From: FEN-1219 sp035644475 | GTDB lineage: Bacteria; Pseudomonadota; Gammaproteobacteria; Steroidobacterales; Rariloculaceae | Reading direction: 5' to 3' | NCBI GenBank assembly: GCA_035644475.1 | Contig: DASQOL010000104.1 | Location: 1-14,975, forward strand | DNA length: 14,975 nt | Translations under genes and position numbers: made by a program | Shown here: one piece after another, positions 6,920-13,605 of the stretch | Layout of the letters: each line of letters starts with the position of its first letter | Numbering within the stretch: position 1 is the stretch's first letter | The notes under the pieces: model-generated | Database searches by the model: none | Seen by the model: the letters and a program-made list of their open reading frames with translations, nothing else | What the model was told of the DNA's origin: nothing

Positions 6920-7846
6920 TCACACCGCGTCGATGAACGCGCGCATCTTCTTGCGCGCCGCCTTGCTGGGGACGGGACCGAGCGCCGTGAGCGCGTTCTC
7001 CGCCATGTGCTTCGGGTCGGTCGTTTCCGTGAGCACGCAGGTCACGGCTTGATTCGCGAGGATGTACTTCAGCGAGAACTGCGCCCAGCTCGTGCACTCG
7101 AAGCTCGCGGCCCAATCGGGTAGAGGCTTGCCTTCGAGCTTCGAGAAATAGGTGCCGTTCATGAACGGCCGATTGATCAGCACGGCGAGGCCGTGGTCGG
7201 CCGCGAGCGGCAGCAATCGGTTCTCCGACGTGCGCTCGGTGATCGAGTAGTTCATCTGCACGAAGTCCGGCTTCTCGCGCTTCAGGAACGCCTCGAGCTT
7301 GTCGTACAAACCGACCTCGGCGACGGTCACGCCGATGTAGCGCGCGGCGCCGCGCTGCTTCAAGTCCTTGAGCGTCGGCCAGTGCACCTCCAAGTCCGTG
7401 AGGCTGAAGATCTGGACGAGATCGAGCGTCTGCCGCCGGTAGCTCTCCTGCGTCGCCTTGAACTGCGCGATGCCCGCATCCTTGCCGACCTGATCGATCT
7501 TGGTGGTGAGGAATAGCTTGCCGGCGAACTCGGGCGCGCTCACGACGCTGCCGAAGCCCTGATCGTTGGCGGCGTTGCGCGGCCACGTGTCGATGAGCTT
7601 GCCGCCGTTCGCGACGAGCGTGCGGATCACTTGCGCCACCGGCTCGGTACCCTTCTCCGCGATCTCCTGCACGACCTTGCTCGAACCGAGCCCGATCACG
7701 GGTAGCGCCTCGCCGGTGCCCGGAATGCGGCGCTGAGGGATCGCCGCTTGCGCTAGCGCGCGCCACGGTGCGAGCGCGGCCATCGCCGCTGTGGCCGCGG
7801 CCCCCATGACGAGCTCACGGCGCGTAGTCTTGGTCGGCTCGAACAT
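6920..7846 (-). CDS. Tat-exported aldo/keto reductase-like protein with degenerate active site
   Basis: The protein has 308 residues. The N-terminus T8-R9-R10-E-L-V-M followed by a hydrophobic Ala-rich stretch and ALAQ (31-34) is a twin-arginine signal peptide. The AKR barrel is recognisable: PVIGLGSSKV (49-58), KLIDTWP (83-89), LFLTTKI (111-117), DLVQIFSLTD (142-151) and YIGVT (160-164). Classical AKRs use Asp, Tyr, Lys and His. Here D86 and K116 are kept, but the Tyr expected five residues after the Asp is N91, and the His expected in VQxH is F147. Catalysis by the usual mechanism is doubtful; it may bind a ligand or cofactor instead. The start is supported by GAGGAT about 7 nt upstream of the ATG. 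It lies downstream of the DUF4159 gene on the same strand but probably has its own transcript. Confidence 0.85.
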   Translation of the reverse strand: MFEPTKTTRRELVMGAAATAAMAALAPWRALAQAAIPQRRIPGTGEALPVIGLGSSKVVQEIAEKGTEPVAQVIRTLVANGGKLIDTWPRNAANDQGFGSVVSAPEFAGKLFLTTKIDQVGKDAGIAQFKATQESYRRQTLDLVQIFSLTDLEVHWPTLKDLKQRGAARYIGVTVAEVGLYDKLEAFLKREKPDFVQMNYSITERTSENRLLPLAADHGLAVLINRPFMNGTYFSKLEGKPLPDWAASFECTSWAQFSLKYILANQAVTCVLTETTDPKHMAENALTALGPVPSKAARKKMRAFIDAV

Positions 7847-7891
7847 TGTCTATCCTCGTCGCAGGCGATGCTTGGGCAAGCTTAGCAGCAA

Positions 7892-7911
7892 GGCGCTGGC
7901 GGCCGAGCGCC
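7892..7911 (-). terminator. Weak stem-loop after the DUF4159 gene
   Basis: GGCGCT (7892-7897) pairs with AGCGCC (7906-7911) around 8 nt, three bases past the DUF4159 stop codon as read on the minus strand. It is followed only by a short T-poor tail. It may act as a weak terminator before the AKR-like gene. A second small palindrome, GCTTGGGCAAGC, lies at 7870-7881. Confidence 0.3.
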
Positions 7912-7914
7912 CGT

Positions 7915-8709
7915 TCAGTGCGTCATCGCGTGCACGAGGAAGTTCGTGCCTAGACGGAACGCGTCGGTCGAGGGCTTCAACGGGTAATTCGGGCTCCCAT
8001 ACCACTCCCAGAAGTTCGCGAGGTCGTTGTTGTGCAGCGCGACCATCGCGATCTGGCCTTGGTCGTTGTCGAAGCCGTAGTACACGGGGTCGTCGCCCTG
8101 CACGTACGGGTCCATGCCGTGCAGGTCTTCGACCTTGTAAGCGAGGTCGAAGATCGGATTGGTCTCGGTGAGACGCACGAAGCTGCGATCGCCGAACACG
8201 CGCCGCATCTCCTCGCGCAGGTTGTCCATGTGCTCGTGGTCGAAGTCATCGATGAGCACGAACCCGCCGCGGTCGACGTACTCGCGCAGGTTCGCGACCT
8301 CGGCCTCGGTCATCTCCATCTCGCCGGGCTCCGAGATGTAGGTGAACGGGTACTCGAAAATCTCGGGGCTCGAGAGCTCGAGCAACCGGTACGAGCCTTC
8401 GTCCACGTCCACGCGCGTGGTGCGGCCGATGAACTCGTTGAGGTTGATCTCGGACTCCGGGAAGTTGTGCGACCAGCCGCAGTGGCCGATGAGGCCGTTC
8501 GTGCCGAAATGCCAGCGCGCCACGACGAACTCGGTGCGCGGCGGCCGGTGCTCCGTGTCGTAGACGCAGTCGGCCATGCGCCCGGTGCCGCGGAAGCGGC
8601 GGAACTGCGCTTCGGCGATGCCGGCGGCAAGCACGACGGCCACCACCATCAACCAAGAAAATAGGGACAGACTTCTTTTTGACGGCGCGCGTGCGGAAAA
8701 TAGGGACAT
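7915..8709 (-). CDS. Secreted DUF4159-domain protein with repeat-derived N-terminus
   Basis: The protein has 264 residues. Residues 1-18 are encoded by two dispersed repeats, so the peptide SLFS occurs at 2-5 and again at 15-18. Residues 19 to about 34 (WLMVVAVVLAAGIAEA) are the core and cleavage region of a signal peptide. The mature part matches DUF4159: EMTEAEVANLREYVDRGGFVLIDD (about 132-155), the helix LREEMRRVFGDRSF, TNPIFDL, a short YYGFDNDQGQIAMVALHNNDLANFWEW segment, and the closing AFRLGTNFLVHAM. Free-standing secreted DUF4159 proteins are of this size; the function is unknown, though the fold resembles class I glutamine amidotransferases. The ATG at 8709 has AAAAGG a few bases upstream. 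The alternative ATG at 8649 would leave a signal peptide with no positive N-region. It probably lost its native 5' end when the repeats arrived. Confidence 0.85.
   Translation of the reverse strand: MSLFSARAPSKRSLSLFSWLMVVAVVLAAGIAEAQFRRFRGTGRMADCVYDTEHRPPRTEFVVARWHFGTNGLIGHCGWSHNFPESEINLNEFIGRTTRVDVDEGSYRLLELSSPEIFEYPFTYISEPGEMEMTEAEVANLREYVDRGGFVLIDDFDHEHMDNLREEMRRVFGDRSFVRLTETNPIFDLAYKVEDLHGMDPYVQGDDPVYYGFDNDQGQIAMVALHNNDLANFWEWYGSPNYPLKPSTDAFRLGTNFLVHAMTH
8656..8682 (+). repeat. Dispersed 27-nt repeat, copy 2
   Basis: This direct-orientation copy carries the GAAAATAGGGACAGAC core and a TTTTT end, and is the most diverged of the four at its right end. It lies within the 5' coding part of the DUF4159 gene, where its complement encodes the peptide KRSLSLFS. 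Confidence 0.85.
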
Positions 8710-8780
8710 GTTGCCTTTTCGTCAGGTGTCGTGCCGCTTCAATGGCATCGTCGAAAAAGTAGCATGTCCCTATTTTCCGC
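8693..8780. repeat. Inverted-repeat element built from two copies of the dispersed repeat (MITE/BIME-like)
   Basis: The left arm 8693-8721 and right arm 8752-8780 are 29 nt each and complementary at 26 of 29 positions. They are separated by 30 nt that contain a further TGCC/GGCA hairpin (8732-8747). Each arm includes one 27-nt repeat copy (8695-8721 direct, 8752-8778 inverted). In the minus-strand RNA the element would form a long stem between the FMN reductase stop and the DUF4159 start, with the DUF4159 ATG inside the stem. Two head-to-head repeat units around a short loop are typical of BIME-like elements mobilised by REP-associated (RAYT) transposases. The assignment to that class is inference. 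Confidence 0.85.
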
Positions 8781-9321
8781 AGAAGGCGGCGAAGCCGGCC
8801 AGGAACTTCGTGAGCTGCTCGCGCACGCGCGCGTCGACGAGGTTGCCCTCCGCGTCGAAGACCTCGCGGGCACGCGAGACCTGGAGGCGCGCGCCGAACC
8901 AGGGCTGCGTGCCGAGCGTTTTCAGCACGGGCAACCACGCCGTTTGCGATAGGAGCGTGCCGAAACCGCCCGGCGACGCCCCCATCACCGCCACGCGCCG
9001 GCCGCCGAACACGCGCGGAATGTCCGTATCCGGCCGCGACAGCCAGTCGATCGCATTCTTGAACACGCCGGGGAGCGAGTTGTTGTACTCGGGCGTAACG
9101 AGCAGCAGGCCGTCCGCCGCGGCGATTCGGTCCTTGAGCTTCGTCACCACGTCAGGCACGCCCTGCTCCGCCTCGACGTCGCCGTCATAGAGCGGAATGC
9201 CCTTGATCGTTGCGACGTCGAGCTCCGCGCCCGCAGGCATGGCCTGCCCGGCCGCGCGCAGCAGCGAGGAGTTCAGCGACCCACGCCGCAAGCTTCCGGA
9301 AATGCCGACGATGGTCGTCAT
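8770..9321 (-). CDS. NADPH-dependent FMN reductase (flavodoxin-like quinone/chromate reductase family)
   Basis: The 183-residue cytoplasmic flavoprotein carries the FMN phosphate loop GSLRRGSLN (9-17). It also has the family-defining TPEYNNSLPGVFKNAIDWLSRP (76-97), in which PEYN and NAIDW line the flavin, and VMGASPGGFG (112-121). This length and motif set match NADPH-dependent FMN reductases that reduce quinones, chromate or azo compounds by two electrons. The physiological substrate cannot be told. The final Gly-Lys and the TAG stop fall inside the dispersed repeat at 8752-8778, so the original C-terminus may have been altered by a few residues. The ATG at 9321 has no Shine-Dalgarno sequence, but TAGACT lies 9 nt upstream, so the mRNA may be leaderless. 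It is divergent from tatC and 60 bp upstream of the DUF4159 gene. Confidence 0.9.
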   Translation of the reverse strand: MTTIVGISGSLRRGSLNSSLLRAAGQAMPAGAELDVATIKGIPLYDGDVEAEQGVPDVVTKLKDRIAAADGLLLVTPEYNNSLPGVFKNAIDWLSRPDTDIPRVFGGRRVAVMGASPGGFGTLLSQTAWLPVLKTLGTQPWFGARLQVSRAREVFDAEGNLVDARVREQLTKFLAGFAAFCGK

Positions 9322-9368
9322 GCGAGCGCGAGTCTACGCCGCCCCCGCACCCCAGTCATCGCTTCCAT

Positions 9369-9374
9369 TACAAT
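9369..9374 (+). promoter_or_regulatory. Candidate -10 box for tatC
   Basis: TACAAT matches TATAAT at 5 of 6 positions. It would start transcription near 9381-9383, upstream of the preferred tatC start at 9409. No good -35 hexamer is visible at the usual spacing. Confidence 0.35.
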
Positions 9375-9382
9375 GCCGAAGG

Positions 9383-9412
9383 ATGCCCCGCCGACTTCCA
9401 TCGCCCGAATGA
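9383..9412 (+). CDS. Possible 9-codon leader ORF overlapping tatC
   Basis: ATG at 9383 opens MPRRLPSPE and stops at TGA 9410-9412, which overlaps the tatC ATG (9409-9411) as ATGA. The ATG lies 8 nt after the TACAAT box, so it could be read as a leaderless start and hand ribosomes on to tatC, which lacks its own Shine-Dalgarno sequence. The ORF is too short to judge by composition. Confidence 0.25.
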   Translation: MPRRLPSPE

Positions 9413-10152
9413 CCGATCTAAATCCGGACGTAAGCCGTCTCGGCAAGAATCTGCTGGCCGGCGCGCTGGAGCTGCGCTCGCGCGGCCTGAAAGCGGCGTT
9501 CGCGCTGCTCGCGGTATTCGCGTGCCTCACGCCGTTCTCGGATCGCGTGTTCCGGCTGGTCGCGGAGCCCGTGATGGCCAAGATGCCGGCGAACGGCAGC
9601 ATAATCGCGCGCGGCATCGCGTCCCCGTTCATGACCCCGATCAGGGCGACGTTCTGGGTGGCGTTGTTCGTCGCCATGCCATTCATCCTCTATCACGTCT
9701 GGCGGCTGGTGGACGGCTGGCTGCCCACGTCGAAGCGCAAAATCGCGGCGCCGTTCATCGCCGTGAGCGCCGGGCTGTTCTACACGGGCGTGGCATTCGC
9801 GTTCTTCCTCGTGCTGCCGATGGCCTTCAAGTTCTTCCAATCGAGCACGCCCACGCACGTGAGGGTCGCCACCGACATCGCGGCATATCTCGACTTTACG
9901 ATCGGAATGTCGCTGGCGTTCGGCGTTGCATTCCAAGTGCCGGTCGCGATCGTCGTGATCGTCTGGACCGGCGCCGTGTCGCGGCAGGCCCTCGCGAAAG
10001 CGCGGCCCTACGTGTTCTTGGGCGCGTTCGTGCTCGGCATGGTCCTGACGCCGCCGGATCCGGTCTCGCAAACCGTGCTCGCGATCCCGATGTACCTGCT
10101 GTTCGAAGGCGCGTTGTTCTTCTGCGCGCGCTTCCTACCGGACCGCGCCTGA
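9409..10152 (+). CDS. tatC: Twin-arginine translocase subunit TatC (divergent)
   Basis: The 247-residue inner membrane protein has six predicted helices and aligns without gaps to E. coli TatC over most of its length. Shared landmarks are LELRSR (20-25, with E21 at the position of E. coli Glu15), GIASPFMTPIRATF, ATDIAAYLDF, AFGVAFQVPVAIV, ARPYVFLGAFVLGMVLTPPD (D207 = Asp211) and SQTVLAIPMYLLFE. TatC binds the RR motif of Tat signal peptides and builds the translocon with TatA/TatB. The conserved cytoplasmic loop after helix 2 is altered: Phe94 is L100, Pro97 is G103 and Glu103 is K109; the helix-4 Glu170 is Q176. No tatA or tatB is adjacent. A second in-frame ATG at 9373 would add 12 residues, but it overlaps the candidate -10 box. 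The exported AKR-like protein in the same window is a potential substrate. Confidence 0.92.
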   Translation: MTDLNPDVSRLGKNLLAGALELRSRGLKAAFALLAVFACLTPFSDRVFRLVAEPVMAKMPANGSIIARGIASPFMTPIRATFWVALFVAMPFILYHVWRLVDGWLPTSKRKIAAPFIAVSAGLFYTGVAFAFFLVLPMAFKFFQSSTPTHVRVATDIAAYLDFTIGMSLAFGVAFQVPVAIVVIVWTGAVSRQALAKARPYVFLGAFVLGMVLTPPDPVSQTVLAIPMYLLFEGALFFCARFLPDRA

Positions 10153-10207
10153 TCTGCGCTCGAGGCCGAGCCGCGAACGCCGGCCCGCGACGGCCGACGG
10201 AGAACGA

Positions 10208-10579
10208 TCACGAGCGCCGGTCTTCCGCAATCCAGTCGAACACCGGGCCCATCGGATCGCCCTGCCACGTCCGCTCGTCGTGCCACCAGTCGGCGAAGCG
10301 CGGCATGCGAGCTCGCACCATCAACCCGCGCCCTGCAACACGGATTTCGAGGTCGGACCAAGCGGCGAGCCGGCGTCCGGGTGTTTCTTCCACGCGGGTG
10401 GGCGAGCCCTTCCACTGCCGCGCCTCGTCGACCAACGACGAGAATTTGCGCGCTGCGGCACCCTCGTCGGACATCGGCAATTGGCGCCAGTGGAATCCGT
10501 CCATGAGCTCGTTCTTCTCGAAGCCGTCGATGAGCACACCGAGCAACGTCGCGTCGTCCGGTGTTTTCCGTTCAGACAT
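10208..10579 (-). CDS. Hypothetical cytoplasmic protein
   Basis: The protein has 123 residues, rich in Trp, Arg, Asp and Glu, with no signal peptide or membrane helix. Recognisable stretches are LLGVLIDGFEKNELMDGFHWRQLP near the N-terminus, EARQWKGSP in the middle, and the ending WSDLEIRVAGRGLMVRARMPRFADWWH. I have a vague memory of similar uncharacterised alpha-proteobacterial proteins, but cannot name a family. The ATG at 10579 has GAGGAA 7 nt upstream. It lies 71 bp downstream of the coiled-coil membrane protein on the same strand and converges with tatC. Confidence 0.7.
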   Translation of the reverse strand: MSERKTPDDATLLGVLIDGFEKNELMDGFHWRQLPMSDEGAAARKFSSLVDEARQWKGSPTRVEETPGRRLAAWSDLEIRVAGRGLMVRARMPRFADWWHDERTWQGDPMGPVFDWIAEDRRS

Positions 10580-10650
10580 CGGACTTCCTCGAGACCTACC
10601 GAAGCGCACGCAGCGAAGAGATCTGATCTGAGTCGCCGCTATCCTTGGCG

Positions 10651-10950
10651 TCATCGCACATGGGTCGCAAAGAAATACGCGAACCCTAGCAGCACTGCCA
10701 TCTGGCCGAGCACCGCAACGTACATCTGTCGCACGGTGCTGCTCGTGCCGCCATGAATCTCCGCGCGTAGCTCGCCACGCATATCCGACATCTGTTGCCC
10801 AAGCTCGTGGCGCAAAACCACCAGGTCCCGCTTCGTCGCAAGCGTGTCCCTGGCGCTGCCGAGCTCGATCTCGATTGCGCGAACGATCGCGCGTGCCTGG
10901 GCCGACGGGAGATCCGCCTTTTCCAGAACCTCGAGCGACTCCGCCTGCAT
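10651..10950 (-). CDS. Small coiled-coil protein with C-terminal membrane helix (DUF1640/CCDC90-like)
   Basis: The protein has 99 residues. The N-terminal half is helical with LPSAQARAIVRAIE, then LATKRDLVVLRHELGQQMSDMRGELRAEI forms a coiled coil (about 38-66). A single C-terminal transmembrane helix follows (MYVAVLGQMAVLLGFAYFF). The order of an AQA-AIV helix, a TKRDL-type hinge, a coiled coil and a tail anchor is that of bacterial DUF1640/CCDC90-like proteins, which are often toxin- or transporter-independent orphans of unknown role. A GTG at 10956 in frame is an alternative start. Neither start has a clear ribosome site. Confidence 0.75.
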   Translation of the reverse strand: MQAESLEVLEKADLPSAQARAIVRAIEIELGSARDTLATKRDLVVLRHELGQQMSDMRGELRAEIHGGTSSTVRQMYVAVLGQMAVLLGFAYFFATHVR

Positions 10951-11021
10951 GCGCACGATGATAAGCCGCGCTCAAAGCGCCATGTCAATGACCCTCGGAC
11001 GGCGCATTGATGCGTGCGGCG

Positions 11022-13451
11022 CTACTCGTGTCGCAGCGCCACCACCGGCCGCACGCCCGCGATCGTCCAGGCGTGCACGACCACGGTGGCCGCCGCAAGC
11101 GCGAGCGTCGCGAGCGCCGCCGCGACGAACATCCACGGCTCGAGCTCGATCCGGCGCGCAAAACCTTCGAGCCAGCGGCTCATGAAGAAGTACGCGGCCG
11201 GCCACGCGATCGCGTTCGCCAGCAAGACCGGCCTCGAGAACTGCCACATCAGCAGGCCCATGATCGCGGTGCGGCCGCTGCCGAGCACCTTGCGCACGCC
11301 GATCTCCTTCGTCCGCGCGCTCGCCGTGTGCGCCGCGAGACCCACGAGCCCGAGCGCCGAGATCAAGATCGCGACGCCCGCGAACACGGAGAACAGCTCG
11401 AAGTCGCGCCGCAGGTCGCTGTAGATGTCCTGCACCGTGTCCTCGAAGAACCGGCGCTGCGCGGGCCCCGGCTCGCCGATCTCGCTCCAGATCCGGTCGA
11501 TCGCGTCGAGCGCCTCCGGCGTGGAGCGCCCGTCGATCTTGATGCTCATCACGTACAGCCGCCACGGGTCGACGAAGAACACGCTCGGGTAGTAGTCGTT
11601 GCGCACGGACCCCATCTGGAAGTTCTTCACCACGCCGACGATCTGCGCGGTGTGCTCGCCCGAGAACGTGCCGATGAGCCCGGACGGATGGTTGATCGTG
11701 ACGAGCTCGCCGATCGCCGCCTGCGGCGACGCGATGCCGAGCCGCGCGACGCCCGCCTCGTTCAAGACGATCGATTCGGGGATGGACCAGACGAGATCCT
11801 TCGGCGTCTTGTCGGCGCCCACGTCCTCCGAGAAAAACCGCCCGGCCGCGAGCTCGTAGCCGTAGAGCTCGAAGTACCCTACGTCGACCGAGACCTCGCC
11901 GAGCACGAGCCGCTCGCTGCCGTTGTAGATCACCGGCCCGACGCCGCCGCCGCCGGCCTGCGGGACGTTGCCCGCGCAGGTCACGCCCTTCACTCCCGGC
12001 GCTCGCCGCAGCGCGTCCTTGAGCGCGTCGGTGCACTCCGCGCGCAGCAGAACGGTGGGATCGGAGCTCGAGCGCAGCGACTCGCGCATCCCGAACGCGG
12101 TTTGCCGATGTACGACGATGGTCGCGATCAGCACGCCCACCACGATCGCGAACTGGAGCGCGACGAGGGCCTGGCGCACGCCGCCCTGGAGCCGCCCGGC
12201 GGAGCGCGCCTTGGTGACGACGCTCGGACGAAACGAAGCGAGCACGAACGCCGGGTAGCTGCCCGCGAGGATCGTCACCGCCACGAGCAGCGCCGCGATG
12301 CCGCCCAAGAACGGCGCGCCCAGCAACGTCCGCCAGGCGATCGTGCGGTCGAGAAAGGTGTTCAGCGCGGGCAGCAACGCCGCGGCGAGCCCCACGCCGG
12401 CCAGCGTGGCCACGCACACGTGCACGAACACCTCGCCCATGAACTGCGCGAACAGCGCGCCGCGGTTGCCGCCGCAGGCCTTGCGCACGCCGACCTCGAC
12501 CGCACGGCGCATCGCGAGCGCGGTCCTCAGTGTCACGAAATTGATCGCGGCCGCGAGCACGATCAGCATGCCGATGCCGAGCGCGCCGTAGAGCCGGCTC
12601 AAGTCTTCGGTGTCCGGCGACGCCACGTTGCGCGCGCCCAAATGGAGCGCGCGGAGCTGGGAGACGATCAGCGGCCAGATCTCGCTTGCGGCCTGTCCGC
12701 CCGCGGCGCTCTCCGAATGGCGGTCCGGCAGCGTGCGGATGCTTTCGCGCAGCGGCTCGATCGACTCGCCGCGCTTGAGCAAGGCGTAGGTTTGAAACCC
12801 CCAGCTCTTCGCGCCGACGACGGTCATCGGGCGCGCGTCCTGCGCCACGGTCGGCGAGTGGCCGGACACGGCCGACGCGAGCACGTCGATGCTCAATTGC
12901 GTATTCGAGGGCAGGTCCTCGATCACGGCCGTGATCTTCATCGGCCGCGCACCCTCGAGCGCGAGCGTCTCGCCGAGCGGGTCCGGGCGGCCGAAGTACT
13001 TCTCGGCGAGCCGCCGCGTGAGCACCAGCGTGTCCGGCTCGCCGAGCGCGCCCTCGAGCGTGCCCGCCACCACGGGGAACTCGAGAACGCCGAACACGTT
13101 GGGGTCCGCCCAGACGACCTGCTCGGTGAACTCGTGCTCCTCGCGCTTGAAGAACGTGCTCGTCCGCCCGAGACGGGTCACCGCTTCAAACTGCGGAAAA
13201 TCGGCGGCGACCCAGCGGCCGACGTCGGACGGGCTGCCGTAGCTCATGCTGCCGTCCGGCGAGCGAACGGAGATCAGATAGACGCGGTCGCTGTCGGGCA
13301 GCCAGCGCTCGTAGCTGAGCTCGTCTTCGACGTAGAGGCCGATCAAGAGCGCCGCGCCGAGACCGATCGCGAGCCCGGCAATGCTGATGAACACGAACGG
13401 CCCGGCGCGCGGGATGTTGCGGGCGGCTAGGTGCAGGTAGTGGCCGATCAT
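11022..13451 (-). CDS. MacB/FtsX-type ABC transporter permease
   Basis: The protein has 809 residues. It has an N-terminal transmembrane helix (about 17-40), a MacB-like periplasmic domain (about 45-285), a first FtsX membrane unit containing EVGVRKACG (about 319) and three helices to about 405, a fourth helix near 430-447, a second periplasmic domain (about 450-670), and a C-terminal FtsX unit with EIGVRKVLGSG (about 716) ending RPVVALRHE. Two FtsX modules in one chain are standard for this long-permease family, in which a separate ATPase drives mechanical transmission or export rather than channel transport. No ATPase or membrane fusion protein gene is in the window. I chose the ATG at 13451 (GGGTGA just upstream); a GTG at 13460 is the alternative. 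It is divergent from a second permease of the same family. Confidence 0.9.
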   Translation of the reverse strand: MIGHYLHLAARNIPRAGPFVFISIAGLAIGLGAALLIGLYVEDELSYERWLPDSDRVYLISVRSPDGSMSYGSPSDVGRWVAADFPQFEAVTRLGRTSTFFKREEHEFTEQVVWADPNVFGVLEFPVVAGTLEGALGEPDTLVLTRRLAEKYFGRPDPLGETLALEGARPMKITAVIEDLPSNTQLSIDVLASAVSGHSPTVAQDARPMTVVGAKSWGFQTYALLKRGESIEPLRESIRTLPDRHSESAAGGQAASEIWPLIVSQLRALHLGARNVASPDTEDLSRLYGALGIGMLIVLAAAINFVTLRTALAMRRAVEVGVRKACGGNRGALFAQFMGEVFVHVCVATLAGVGLAAALLPALNTFLDRTIAWRTLLGAPFLGGIAALLVAVTILAGSYPAFVLASFRPSVVTKARSAGRLQGGVRQALVALQFAIVVGVLIATIVVHRQTAFGMRESLRSSSDPTVLLRAECTDALKDALRRAPGVKGVTCAGNVPQAGGGGVGPVIYNGSERLVLGEVSVDVGYFELYGYELAAGRFFSEDVGADKTPKDLVWSIPESIVLNEAGVARLGIASPQAAIGELVTINHPSGLIGTFSGEHTAQIVGVVKNFQMGSVRNDYYPSVFFVDPWRLYVMSIKIDGRSTPEALDAIDRIWSEIGEPGPAQRRFFEDTVQDIYSDLRRDFELFSVFAGVAILISALGLVGLAAHTASARTKEIGVRKVLGSGRTAIMGLLMWQFSRPVLLANAIAWPAAYFFMSRWLEGFARRIELEPWMFVAAALATLALAAATVVVHAWTIAGVRPVVALRHE

Positions 13452-13605
13452 GGCGCTCACCCAACTCGAGGCGCGGTAGGCGAGACTCTAGTGGAAATTC
13501 GGCTGTAGCGCGACGAGGGTGCTGGCCGAGGCCACGTGGCGCGGCCGAGTGAGTGGCGCTATTCTTCGCGCACCCGTCACCACTTCGAAATTGCGAGTCA
13601 CCTCC

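Noticed and set aside
8656..8780. CRISPR-like array
   Set aside because: The repeat copies are unevenly spaced, one is inverted, they diverge at the 3' end, and no cas gene is nearby.
11007..13430. An 807-codon open frame on the plus strand
   Set aside because: It lies opposite the permease gene. It is Arg/His/Asp/Ala-rich low-complexity translation, as expected for the antisense of a GC-rich gene, with no domain.
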